This document shows positions 26,001 through 37,170 of a stretch of DNA of 48,541 bases, in pieces (the stretch's first letter is position 1; each line of letters opens with the position of its first letter). A program made the translations under genes and the position numbers. The notes below the pieces were generated by a model, which saw only the letters and a program-made list of their open reading frames with translations, did not search any database and was not told the origin of the DNA. Source of the DNA: Blastocladiella britannica (lineage: Eukaryota; Blastocladiomycota; Blastocladiomycetes; Blastocladiales; Blastocladiaceae); the NCBI GenBank assembly GCA_025349905.2, contig MU624578.1, positions 1 to 48,541 of the forward strand, read 5' to 3'.

Positions 26001-29000
26001 CGTATCCACGATCGACTGCGACAAGCTGCTGAATGAAATGAGCACTTCGAGTAAGGGGGTTGGGCCGAGTTCGCCCGTGGGCTCGCGCTCGAGCTCGCGC
26101 TCCACGGTCTCGGAAAGCTGCTGCATCGACACTTGCAGCGTGCGGTCCACCTCTTCCTTGATGGCCACAAACTTGTGCAGCTCCGACTCTTGGAACAGCA
26201 AGTCCAGGACCCCGCCCGAGCTCGCGGCCGACGACGTCAGTTTGGGAGCGGCCAACGACCGGATAGGGGGCGTTTCCGTCACCGACGTGTCGGTTATGGA
26301 GGACGCATTGCTGGTGGACTTTTGGTGGTGGTGGCCGCGCGAGTGCTGCAGGGACGGGAACACCAGTCCCGGCGACACGTGTCCCGCCGGCGCCCTGATC
26401 GTGGGATTGTTGTCGTCCGTTCCAATCGACGTGATGCTGCCCGTCGAGTCCAGGACCGCCGTGGACGCCACCGAGAAGGCCGGGGACGCGTCCAGGCGCC
26501 GCGGTGGAGTAGGGGTTGCTGATATCGCTGCGGTGGCCGCGCCACCCAGCCGCACATCCGACGAGGTCACGTCGGTATCCAGGGGAATGCTGCCGGTGAA
26601 ATCAGGCGACTCCATGGACGCCAGCGACGGCTGCTCGACCACGTCGTTGTTCGGCGCTCCCGCATCCCCGATGGGCCCAAACGTCGGCGTGGCCTGGGAC
26701 AGCCGACGATGGCGCAAGTTGTCGACCGACAGCCGGCGCAACGGCGACGTGTCCTTGGACGACGAGCGGCGGCGGTGTGGGGAAATGGATGCCGATGAGC
26801 GGCGCCGCAAGTTGGGCGGCGACCCGCCACTCACGCCGGAGCCCAGCCCGATGGTAAGCGGACTGGATGGCTGGATCATGGACTGCACGCGCGTGAAATG
26901 GGGCTGGGCGAGTGGCGAGCTCGGGGCGAATTCGCCCGTTCGACTGGGCGAAGAGGTGGCCGAGGACGAAGACGCCGGCCCAGCAAAGCTAGCGGCGCGC
27001 GGCCGCGTCGGAATGCCGAGTCCATGGCTGCCACCCTGGTGGTGGTGATGGTGGCTGTCGGCACCCGTGGGTACAACCAGCGAGTTCCCGCGTCGAGGCG
27101 GGCGGTGGTGCGCCAGAGCTCCAACGACGCCCATAGCCGACGAAGACGCGGCAGCTGCGGCTGCAAATGCGGCCATATCCCCTTGCTTACGTTTCGCGCG
27201 CTGCTCGTCGATCCAGTCGATCCATCGCCGAGGCGTGCGCCGCCATTTCACCGCCTTGACCCGGCGCGACCGCAGCAAGAACTGCGTGTTGGCGTCGCCC
27301 AGCACCCGGTCGGCCATGCGAATCAGCCCGTACAGTGGTCCCGACGCTGACCCGTGCTCCGAGTCCGGCGTATATCCAGCAATGCTGGCCGAGCCCAGCG
27401 GCATTGCCGGAGACGTTGCGTAGGCGGCCGGGAATGGCGGAATCGGATGCTCGAGGAACGGCATGGGGTCAATAGTTGCGTAAATCGACGCAGGGCGGGA
27501 CCGCGACCGCGAGAGCGCCGATCCGCCGCGGGACCGCGACCGGCCAGCAGCGGTGGCGCCGCCGACGTGTGGCCGACGTGTCGATCCTCGAGGAATGCGA
27601 GTAAATCCCGGCGACGGCGAGCCAGCGCGCGAACTGTCGCGCGACGTTGAGGGGACGCTGCCCTCGGCGGCGGCGGGCTGGGGAATGCGCGAGGACAACC
27701 GCGACCCACCGCCACGTCCACGGCCGCCGACGGTTCCACTGGTGGCGGCGTCCGACGACGCCACTGACGGCGACCGGAACTGTTCCAGCACGCTGCCGAT
27801 AGTCATGGGCCCAAACAGCATTCCCGGATCACCAGCACCGACAGCTCCCGAGGCTAGGTCGCCTGGGAGATTCAGTTCCTGCCACGCGGCCATAGCGGCT
27901 TCGCCCAACCGCCGCTCTCCGCCCGCGACCGTGAGAGCCCGAGTCCGGCGAGCGCGCGGGACTTCCATGATCTCAATTTGCTCTGCGCCCGACGTCAACC
28001 CATCGTCGTCTTCGCCCATATCGGTGCTGTTGTTTCCTTCCATCTCTCGGAGCCGCAAGTGGCGCTGGTCAGGAGCGCCTCTGCCGGGTGTTACTGGCAC
28101 CAGGATCGGTGCCGCTCCAGTGGCAGCACCGACACCGGCTGTCGGCATGTCCACCAAGAACGCGCGCGCAGGGCTATCGTGTGTCCCCGTCCGCGCGCGT
28201 TCGCGGCGCCGGCGAGCCCGTCCACGCCGCTCGATCCGCCGATCAGCGTCCATGGCCGCGTCCACGAGCCGCGGCAATGGAAGTTCAGGCGCCGAGGTCG
28301 ACAACGTGCCAATCGGGTCGTGGGCTTTCGACCATCCCTCTGGCAATGGACCGGGCCCGTGTGCGGTCATGAACGGCGACATAATGGGAATGTGCAAGTT
28401 GAGTCCACCGTTGTTCCCGCCGGGGGTTGCAGTGCCGGGGGTCAATGGCTCAGGTCCCCACTTGCCTGACGGCGGATTCGGCATTGCTGGAGTCGTGGGC
28501 GACGTCGACGACGAAGGTAATTGGCGCAGTGCATGCGAAAGTAGCGACGAGTGGCCCGTCCCCGGAAGCGCGGGCGGTGCGCCTCCCAGGTACGTCAAGT
28601 GGGCGGCAGCAGCGAGCGCCGCGGAATTGGGCGGCGGCGCACATGCGCCCACCAAATGCGTAGGCTGCTGGGTGGGCGCGGCGAACCGGGAATAAAACCC
28701 GCCCGAGTAGTACGGGCTAGGGATGGGCGAGGGGCAGGGCGAGATGCATGTACCGCCACCGCGGGCCGGGTACGAGGACGACGTCATGGCGAGCGAGAGG
28801 CCGCGGGCTTCGGGCGCCGACTCGATCGACGCCGCGTCCGAGAGCAGGTCGTCGGCATCATCATCATCAGAAAGGCCTTCGCGCGAGCTGGAGGTTGACG
28901 GACGCGCGGCCATGGACTCGGTCGAATTGCCGGCGGCATGCGATACGCTTCCACTTGCCGCCACTGTTTCCATTTTTGCATATCAGCATTCTGACGAGGA

Positions 29001-31009
29001 CCGCAGATCACAATAACAGTAGAAAAGAGAAACATACCCGACTCGGCATCAGACCACGTCGCCATATCAAACGATCCCAACCGGCTGCGCCGATGCGCGG
29101 CCCCTGACGCCGTCAAAATGATCCCGGGAGACTGTCCCGGCTCTGACCCGCTCCCAAAATCGTTGGTAGGCGATGTAGCCGGCCCGACCACTGCGGCCAG
29201 GTGCGACGACTGGCGTGTAGCTGCCCATGTTCCCGAGATCGAAGTAGCGACCGCGGGACCCGAGACTGGCCACATGAACCGCGGGGTACTTGCCGGCGAC
29301 GGCGACTCGGAACTACTCCCACCCGATCCCGCATTGGCATGTCCGCCGCCACTGCCGCCGCTACCGCCACCAGAAGACTGCTGCTGCGACGCAGAGTACC
29401 GGCGCGACTTCACAAACAGTTTGCTGGGCACGGCGCTGGCGGGTGTGCTGGGCGTGGTGTTGGACGAGTTGGGGGACGAGTGCAGCGATCCTCCTGGTCC
29501 CCCGAGCAGTGGGGTTCCGGGAGCACCAAGCGGCAAGATCGGCGACCCGAGGGCTAGGGCCGGCGCAAAGTGCGAAGCGGACGCAAATGCCGATGCGGGC
29601 ATGGGCGGTGCGGCGGGCGAAGACGACGCCGACCGCGGGCCAAGACGCGGCGAGATGCGTGATCCACCAGACGTGGGCAGGCCGGGTCGGCCCGACGATG
29701 CAATCAGTTCCGACACATTGGGAAGCATGCCACTAACGGTATGCGATCGGCCTGTGCGAGTCATGGTAGGCGTCAGCTGCGGCGACCGCGGCGCCCCCAC
29801 CTGGCCAGTAGCGGACATGGACAGCGGGCCCATGCGCGGCGACGAGAGCCGCGGCGACGATGGCGACGATCCCGACCCACTACCGGCCCCACCTCCACCG
29901 GGGGACGACACGGGTGCCGATCCGGTACTGGACGAAAATGCAGCGGTGCTGAGCTGCGCGAGCTGGTGCATGGCGTCGGTGGATGCTGCAAATGACCTTA
30001 AGTTGGCCTTGGACCGCGACAGGTCCGCGGCCATGGCCGCCGAGATCATCGGGTGTCCTGTAATGTCGGTTCGGCTGGTGCGTGGGGACGACGGCTGCGA
30101 CCCTGCAATACCACCGCCACCACCACCACCGCCGGACGACGTCAGTGAGGACGAAGAGGCCATGGATCGCGGGCTCAGTGCTACTCCTCCACCAAGGTGA
30201 GTGGCACCAGAAGATCCGGGCGCGGCGGCCACCGCCGAGGAAAGCGAGTCGACCGATAGCGTCGGGTGAAGCAGCGGCGACATGGGTGGCACCATGTGCG
30301 GTCGGGCGTGCGATTTGGAGGACGTTGCGCGGGGCCGTGGGCGGCCCATCGTCGCCGTTGGCAGCGGGTCGGAGGAGGTCGCGGACGGCGGTTGGTCTCC
30401 AGTACCGTGTGACGAGAGGTTCGGCGACGGGATTCCCCCTGTACTCGCACTTCCAGGCGAGAGGCCATCACCACCACCACCGAGGACGTCGGCTCCAAGC
30501 ACGGGCGACGACGATCCGGGCATGACCAGGGTCAGCGGCGACGGCGGCGTTGATCCAGCGACAAGAGTAGTCGATGATGACGCGTTAGGGTTGAGGGGCG
30601 ACGACTTGCGCGACGGCGCGCGCGGTCGGCCTCCCAGAATAGGTACCGCGGACAAGGCGATCGCGGGCGGAGTGACACTTGCGCTTGAATGCGCACTGCC
30701 ACTACTACTGCTGCTGGTCCCGGTAGGAGATCCCGGAGACGTTGTCAATGCCGCCGGTGATGTGGGTGCCAGCGACGCGTGCGACAACGGTGGGCTGGCG
30801 CGCGCTGGACTACTAGGCACCGCGACTTCGCCTAGTGGAGCGGCGACGGGACGCTGGTTGCTGGGGCCGTCCTGAAGTGGCACCGACCGGCTCCGTGGTC
30901 GGCCGCCCTCTGACGATGGTGGTCGTTGCTGTTGCTGTGTATCTGGGTTCGTGTCCGCGGCGGCGGGTGCTGCTGTTGCTGCTGCTGCGCCATTCTTGCG
31001 CGCAAACAT
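20054..31009 (-). CDS. RIM15: RIM15/Greatwall-type protein kinase with receiver domain
   Basis: Exons 31009-29038, 28963-23355, 23301-23181, 23120-20370 and 20301-20054 join in phase to 3,566 residues, about twice yeast Rim15 (1,770). Rim15 kinases act below TORC1/PKA and drive quiescence entry by phosphorylating endosulfines. Domains: Ser/Pro/Gly low complexity (1-1500); a folded region about 1600-1800; a cysteine finger CNVC...H...C near 2085-2105; kinase lobe starting with SRGAFGS and VAIK (about 2435-2460); HRDLKPD (about 2565), a codon split by intron 3; DFG; a roughly 140-residue insert before GTPDYLAPE, the hallmark of this kinase group; another long low-complexity stretch; and a C-terminal receiver (about 3430-3550) with the acidic pair ADD, phospho-acceptor Asp in FLDSAMPQ and a late Lys. 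The final intron lies directly after that Asp motif. Each join restores conserved sequence. Confidence 0.9.
21505..21558. repeat. (CGGTTG)9 coding repeat
   Basis: Nine hexamer units, with one variant unit (CGATTG at 21529-21534), lie in the RIM15 coding region and encode an alternating Gln-Pro tract on the minus strand between the kinase domain and the receiver domain. Confidence 0.95.
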
Positions 31010-31545
31010 GGTCGGCGGTTGGTTCCGAGGTGACTTTTCAGCGCACGGCGCACGGTGCGATCAAGGACAATGAAAAACGTGTTCCTTTTTCTGTTCGGGT
31101 TTGGATTTCGGCCAGGACCAAGGAACCAAAAGGCGCGTCGTCGTTGTCGTCCTTTGCGGAACGATCAGGAGGGTATACGGTCACTGGGCCTGTGGTACGG
31201 TGGTATATTGGTCAGTGCCGCTGTTCAATTTTTTCCTTTGATTGGCGCACCCCAGCGGATGTGCCAGGTCGAATCACAAAAATGGTTCAACGAAGACGAT
31301 GAAGAAATTGTTACCGAAGGGTTCGCCGAGGATTAATTCTGGGCGGGTCTGATCGTTGCAATTGAATGAACGGTTTTTGGAGGGGAGATTTTTTTTTTGC
31401 TCGCAGATTCGCTCGCCTAAACGCACACACTGGCGCGGCTAACGTGGGCAGAAAAGAGATCGCGAGGCAACTGACCGACTTGCCACCTAAATATTCCGAC
31501 TGAAGTGCAGAATGCTGCAAAAAAAAAAAGATGGTGGTGAGGCGT
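31010..31545. other. intergenic region 5' of RIM15 with one possible small ORF
   Basis: This lies between the RIM15 start and the stop of the alpha/beta hydrolase. It holds a small plus-strand ORF (listed separately), T-rich and A-rich tracts (T8 at 31391-31398, A9-10 at 31520-31529), and nothing else recognised. Confidence 0.5.
31055..31336 (+). CDS. possible small single-pass membrane protein
   Basis: A 93-codon ORF with a later in-frame ATG at 31070. The protein has a hydrophobic start, a basic stretch (PRNQKARRRCRPLR), one convincing membrane helix (LWYGGILVSAAVQFFPLIGA) and a strongly acidic C-terminus ending in EDDEEIVTEGFAED. That charge pattern is typical of small mitochondrial or ER membrane proteins, and the acidic tail is unlikely in a random GC-rich frame. 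It would share an implausibly short 45-60 bp promoter with RIM15, though equally short spacings occur elsewhere in this window. No family recognised. Confidence 0.35.
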   Translation: MRSRTMKNVFLFLFGFGFRPGPRNQKARRRCRPLRNDQEGIRSLGLWYGGILVSAAVQFFPLIGAPQRMCQVESQKWFNEDDEEIVTEGFAED

Positions 31546-32946
31546 TCAAGTGTAATGCACGTCAGGAATCCGAGCACCCAATCTCGCGTATGCCGGTCGT
31601 CGACCCACGAGTGTCGGAGCCTCGCGCACTCCACACGCGGCCGCCCCGCCCTCGCCCCACATCACGATCGCCTCGAACTGCGCCGCATTCTCCTTGTACG
31701 CGTGGTGTTTCGCCCCCTCCACCAAGTACACATGCAGCCTGCCCGCCTCATGCACCGCCGGCCACAGGTGCTCGAGCACGTACGCCGGGTCAATCCAGTC
31801 GTGCTCGCCGTACATGATCACCACGGGCGCCGTCCATCGCCGCCTGCGTGTCAGCGCTGCCCTCAGGCCCGTGTCCAGGGGCAGGTTCCATCCGCGCGTG
31901 GGCGATCCCAGCACCGCAAATGCCGCTTCGCCCGAAATCCCAGGCCCACGATGGATCGACGCCAGCACGTACTCGAATACAAGCCGCACGCGGGTCTCGG
32001 ACCGGTCGCCGAACGCGGGCGCGTCCGGGTTGCCCAGGTGCGTCAGAACGTACCGCCTGAGCGTTCCGTGGCCTGCCAGCGACGCTAGACGGTGTGGAGT
32101 GGCCACCCAGACTCGGTGGATCAGTGCATTGCGAACCGCCGCGGCCAGATTAGGTGCTTCGCGCGGCTGATACCCACCAAGCCCAATCGGGGATGACAAC
32201 ACCAGCTTGCTGACGGCGTCAGGGTACCGCAGGTAGTACGCGGCGGCAATGTGGCCCCCCATCGAGTGGCCGACCAGCACGAATCGCTCCAGTCCGACCG
32301 ATCGGCGCCAGGCTTCAATGGCCTCGATGAAGAAATCTTGCGCGGCTTCGGGCGTCGCATGGAACAACTGGTGGAATGGCGGTCGCGAGGATCCGCCTTT
32401 TCTTATTTTTTTGGAGTCAGTTTACTTTCCTGGACGACAATTGAGATGATGGGAAAACGTTACCCCACCCGAGCAGGTCGATCGCATGGACCTGGTAGCT
32501 TTCTGCAGTTGATTTGGTTGAAGCCGTTGCTCAAGACTTGAGGGAAAAGTGAAAGACAAACCACAGAACGACGCCATGTTGCTGATCCACATGGGCAGGC
32601 CCCACGACCACGCGTGCAGAAGCAGCATACGTGGTAGCCTGGTTGGTGGTTCTCGGCCACGCATAGGTCTCATGCGCGCATCAAGCGTATTGATCGTGTA
32701 CCAGCAGTCGCCATCCTGTCGTTGACCATCATCGAGAAATGCTGCCCGGCGCGCATTGGCGGCAAGCGCCGAGCCGCGGGACCAGAACACGCGCGGAATG
32801 CGTACTGGGTGCACGCGCCATTCGAGGTGCGGCGGCAGGTGCGCCAGCAGCTCGTGCTCGATCACGCGGAACTCAAAGTCAGCGTTGGATTCGCCTCTCC
32901 TGCGCACAGGTGCTGGGGGCGGCGATCCGAATTGTATTGATTCCAT
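31546..32946 (-). CDS. CGI-58/ABHD4-5-like alpha/beta hydrolase (copy 1)
   Basis: Three exons on the minus strand, 32946-32562, 32502-32464 (only 39 nt) and 32396-31546, give 424 residues. The ABHD4/5-Cld1-Ict1 family contains phospholipases/deacylases and lysophospholipid acyltransferases on lipid droplets, ER or mitochondria. Seen here: LLHAWSWGLPMW (oxyanion-hole loop), DLLGWGGSSRPPF spanning exons 2-3, nucleophile Ser in GHSMGG, acid in YGEHDWIDP, and catalytic His in AKHHAYKEN. The family's HX4D acyltransferase signature is HAYKEN here, with Asp replaced by Asn. The donor at 32561 was chosen because the nearer GT would create a stop. It lies 52 bp downstream of the ABCG transporter on the same strand. 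Exact substrate unknown. Confidence 0.85.
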
Positions 32947-32998
32947 AATGTTATTTTATAAGACCAGGGAGATGGAGACTGAGACAAGATCTATTCGC

Positions 32999-35418
32999 TC
33001 ATGCAATAACGACCGACACCGGAGCTTCCACGCTTCCGTTTTTGCTGACGCCGCCCTTCTTCGTCCCTTCGAAATCCGCGCGCTTGGCCGACCGCACCAG
33101 CCGCCACAGCGCCAGGAACGAAAGAACCAGCAGCACCGCCCACAGCGCAATCAGCACCAGGAAATTCATCAGCGTGTCGCCCTGGTTATCGAGCCCAAGC
33201 TGGGTGATGACCGCCGACCCGGGGATGCAGCCGGCCTTTTGAATGGGCAGCGGGTCGGTGGTCTTGGGGCAGATGGTCAGCCCGTCAAACTCGTTCTTGA
33301 CCAGGCCCGTAAACCCGTAGTGCATCGGCGAGATCCACTTGATCCAGTCGAGGTACGCGGCCATGTCGCCCGTGTTGACAAACAGGCCCGAGAAGATCAT
33401 CCTGTGAATTTTGAAATTTTTGAAAAAATGTTAGTAATCCAAAAATGGTACGACGGGTACGAGAATAGGAAGAGGGGCACGTTCAGTGGGATCATTGCGA
33501 GTGGGACTATGGCCAAACTAACAGAGAGCTCGTCGAATGCGCAGGAGGCCAAGGTGCCGATGGCCGTACCCGAAAGGGCCGAAGCAACAGCAAACGCAGC
33601 GGCAATGCAGAATTTCCAGAAGGATCCCTGCAGACCAACCATCGGGTACAAGATCGCAGTCCCGAGCACGGGGAAGATGACTTGGAACGGAAGCTCGACG
33701 AGCAGCTTGCTGAAGAAGAAGGCCGGGAGCGAGTAGTAGCCCGCGCCGTGTTCGCGCTCGAAGACGTTCTTTTCGCTCGTGAAGACGCTAAGGGTGCCGA
33801 TCGCGTTGCTCATCACTTGCTGGACCGGAATGAAGAACAGAACGCCGGACCGATCCTGCGTCTGCGATGAAAACCCGCGGCTCGGCACGTTCAAGTAAAT
33901 CAATCCGAGGAGCACGTGCAAAAATAGAGTTTGCGCAAGTTTGGTGCGGACCATGAGCGGGTTGCGGAAGGCTGGGAGGCGGTTGAGTAAAGAGGCGAGT
34001 TAAAAACCGACGAAGCCGAACAAAAATCAAACACGTACCATTCTTGGCAGCGCGAGGCAGCAGGACCTGCATCTGCGTGACGAATCCCGACCGATACTTG
34101 AACGAGTCCTTAGTGATCCCGTCGGACCGAGTGGGGTTCATGACTCGATCGGCCACCGTCGCACACTCGGGCGACCTGGCCCACACCTCGAGCAACCGGT
34201 GAATGCGTTCCCCGGGCGCGTACGGGCCATCGTGCCGGGCAGCAGCAGCAGCACCAGCAGCGGGGGCAGTAATGGTACGCATCTTCTTGGACGTGTTGAG
34301 GATCGCGTAAAAGAAGTAATCGGCCGGGTTGGAAAACTGCGGGACCGGGTACCCCGCGCGAGTAAAGTACGACACCGAGTCGGCCGCCGGGCCGTAGTAC
34401 ATGACTTGGCCGTCGGCCAGAAGCAACAAGTTGTCGAACAGGGCAAAGACCTCGGAGCCTATGGTATAACATTTGTGTAAGTACTGTGCTCTACTGCATG
34501 AGGACGTATGAAAACAACGTACTCGGCTGGTGGATCGTGCACACGGTCGTGCGTCCCGAGGCGGCCAGATCGTGCAGCACTTCGACCACGGAATGCGCGG
34601 ACGCGGCGTCAAGGCCGCTGGTGGGCTCGTCGGCGAAAATGCACGCGGGGTTGGTGATGAGTTCCATGGCCTATGCAATTGTTGGTTAGATTCATTCGAT
34701 TGAGAAAAAAAGGGGAACGAACCAAAGCGACACGCTTGCGCTCTCCGCCGCTGATGGATTTCTGCCCGACGGATCCGATGGCGTTTCCCTGGCACGCGCC
34801 CAGGCCGAGCATGGCGATCGTTTCGTCCACTTTCGCCTCGCGCTCAGCGTCCGTGAGCGATTCAGGCAGACGCAGGCGGGCCGACATGAAAATGGCCTCG
34901 CGCACGGTCATGGTACCAAGGATCACGTCGTCCTGTTGGACTGTTCCAAGACAGTGAGTCAAAAGATTGATATCTCACTCATAGTATGAAATATAAAGTA
35001 CCAAAGGCCGAGACGCGCTTGATTTCGGCGCCTGTGGAAGGCTGGCCATTGAGCAGCATTTTGCCCTGGATGGAGCCCTTTTTGACCTCACCCGCCTGTA
35101 CTTGTCATTGTTAGCAATTGGCTCAATTACATGGTAAAATGGATAACGTACAATGACATTGAGCAGCGACGTCTTGCCCGCGCCCGAAGCGCCGAGAATC
35201 GCCGTCAGTTTACCAGCAGGGAACACGCAACTGACTCCACGCAGGACAGGTTTGCCAACCAGTTTCTTTTTGATGACAATGGGGACCGAGTACTCGACGT
35301 GGTCAATGGCAATGTCAAGACGCTTTTCGAACGGCAGCTTGGGAATCTGCGCGTCGAGTTCCAGCGCGTCGTCTTGTGCGAGGGGGATCTCGACTGCGAT
35401 GGAGGCGGGATCAGTCAT
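32999..35418 (-). CDS. ABCG (WHITE)-family half-transporter
   Basis: Seven exons on the minus strand, 35418-35152, 35095-35002, 34940-34723, 34670-34523, 34458-34039, 33971-33461 and 33401-32999, give 686 residues, the normal size of an ABCG half-transporter. The nucleotide-binding domain comes first: Walker [10 protein letters not shown] (near residue 80), Q-loop [15 protein letters not shown], signature SISGGERKR, Walker [12 protein letters not shown] and H-loop TIHQPS. Six membrane helices follow from about residue 420, including [12 protein letters not shown] and the ABCG-typical [15 protein letters not shown]. Such half-transporters dimerise and move sterols, lipids or drugs. Intron 6 contains a textbook TACTAAC branch site, and its donor was picked to restore the conserved LFLFS/MIFSG helix without extra residues. 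Confidence 0.93.
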
Positions 35419-35664
35419 TTTTGTGGAATGTGCCAGTGGTATGGGGACGAAGTGGTTGTTGGAATAAAAAAGGGGACGAAGGCAGGCGTGAGCCTTTTGT
35501 AGGGCATTTCGCTCTTGCCGAACCCATTTTCCGACTGGGCGCTCTCGCTCGCTGCGAGGGTGGCAAAGTGGCGCTGAATGTTGCGTGGATAAAGTTTGCT
35601 GTAGCTCTTTTTTCCCAAGCCGGCCGTGGATCAAAGTTCACAGCCGTGGTTAAAAGAGGAAGAA
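35419..35664. promoter_or_regulatory. divergent promoter, ABCG transporter and hydrolase copy 2
   Basis: 246 bp separate the ATG of the ABCG gene (minus) and the ATG of the second hydrolase (plus). No sharp motif was recognised, but both genes must be driven from here, which would allow joint control. Confidence 0.45.
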
Positions 35665-37157
35665 ATGGTCCCCGCCAAGCCGGTTCCAGGAGCTGCATGG
35701 ATGCTCGCCGCAACTTCCTTTGTCCCGCGCAGCACCACCGCAGTGCACCCGTTGGCCCGGTCCCTGTCATCGTCAACCACACCCACACCAACAGCGGCAA
35801 CAACAGCGACACCCACTCCAACGGCATGGTCGCGACTTGCGCGTCTGGCACGATCCCCTCGCATCTCGGTAACATGCAACAGCACCAACCGAGCCGCCTT
35901 GGCATCCAAAAAGGACCTGCACTCGTACCAGCACGCCGAGCACACGCTTCTGTCGCACTTACCCACTACACTCGACTGGTCCGTGACTCGGGTGGCGATC
36001 CCGCGCCAGTTCTGGCACTCGGGTTCTGTGTTGGACCGGCTGGCCACTGCTCGCGCGCGTACCGGGCCTGAGTATGCCATTAATACGCTGGTAGTGCGCA
36101 AACGCGGGAGTACTGAGGAAAAACCGCCGCTGGTGTTGTTGCATGGGTGGGCCGGCGCGCTTGGGATGTGGATCAATAACTTGGAGGCACTCGCTGGTAC
36201 CGTAACAGCTTCCTCGTTGTCGACTGGGTACATTGACACTGTATAAAAAAAAAAGAGCACCACACGGTGTACGCGCTCGACCACCTCGGCTGGGGCGGGT
36301 CCTCGCGACCAGCGTTCGCCCAGCTGTTCCCGACCTGCGACCCGGACGACGCCGCGCTCGCTGGCCGCGCATACTTTGTCGAAGCGCTGCACGCCTGGCG
36401 CACGCACGCGCCTTTTGACAACGTGGCACCCGAGGACCCGCCGCTGGTGATGATCGGCCACTCGATGGGCGGGTACATTGCGGCGTCGTACGCGCTGGCC
36501 CACCCGGAAACACTCGCCCGCACGATCCTGCTGTCGCCCATTGGCTTACAGGGCTTTCCCGCCGCGCCCACCAACGAAACTGATGGGGTGAGGGCACGCG
36601 TGACTCGCGCAGTCGTGCAGGGCGTGTGGGCGTCGACTCCGCAACGCGTACTGTCGGTCCTGGGCGAAACGCGGTCAAGGGCACTCATGTCCCGCGCGCG
36701 CGGCCGCGTCGCCCGGTTCTACGGCGACGACCGTATCGCCCACGATATGGTCGAGTACCTGTGGCGCGGTGTTCGCCGGGCTCCCGGGATCGCGGGCGAG
36801 CGCGCGTTTGCGGCCTTGGGAAGTCCCGCCATAGCGGGTTGGCGGTTAGCGCTGCACGACCAGCTATTGGCCGCTGCAACGGTGCCCGGCGCACCGATGT
36901 ATGGCAAACTGGCGGTCGCGTACGGTCTGCGGGACTGGATCGACCCGAGTTACGCGATCCGCGAACTGGCGCCGCGGGGCGTGCCCGTTTACTTGCTTCC
37001 GAACGCAGGGCACCATGGGTACGTCGAAGACGCCGAGCGGTTTGCCCGCGTGGTGGTGGCGCGTGGAGCGCAAGTGCCTGAGGCGCGGTCGGGCGTCGGG
37101 AAAGAGTTGGCGGACGATTTGGTGCGGGAGCGGCAGGGCGGGTGGTCGGTCGCTTAA
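35665..37157 (+). CDS. CGI-58/CLD1-like alpha/beta hydrolase (copy 2)
   Basis: Exons 35665-36196 and 36256-37157 give 477 residues. The equally phased pair 36202/36258 differs only by a few residues at the join. The N-terminal 75 residues are Ser/Thr/Pro/Ala/Arg-rich with few acids and could target mitochondria, as in yeast Cld1 (inference). Core motifs: VLLHGWAGALGMW, YALDHLGWGGSSRPAF, nucleophile Ser in GHSMGGYIAASYAL, acid in YGLRDWIDPSY, catalytic His in GHHGY, and the complete HX4D signature HGYVED. It is clearly a paralogue of copy 1, on the other side of the ABCG gene. The stop codon ends 13 bp before the stop of the converging gene. Confidence 0.87.
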
Positions 37158-37170
37158 TAAACTCATTCAT

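Noticed and set aside
24387..28695. Other plus-strand frames of 285-380 codons inside the RIM15 span
   Set aside because: Antisense shadows of a 5.6-kb exon; no motif or start context of their own.
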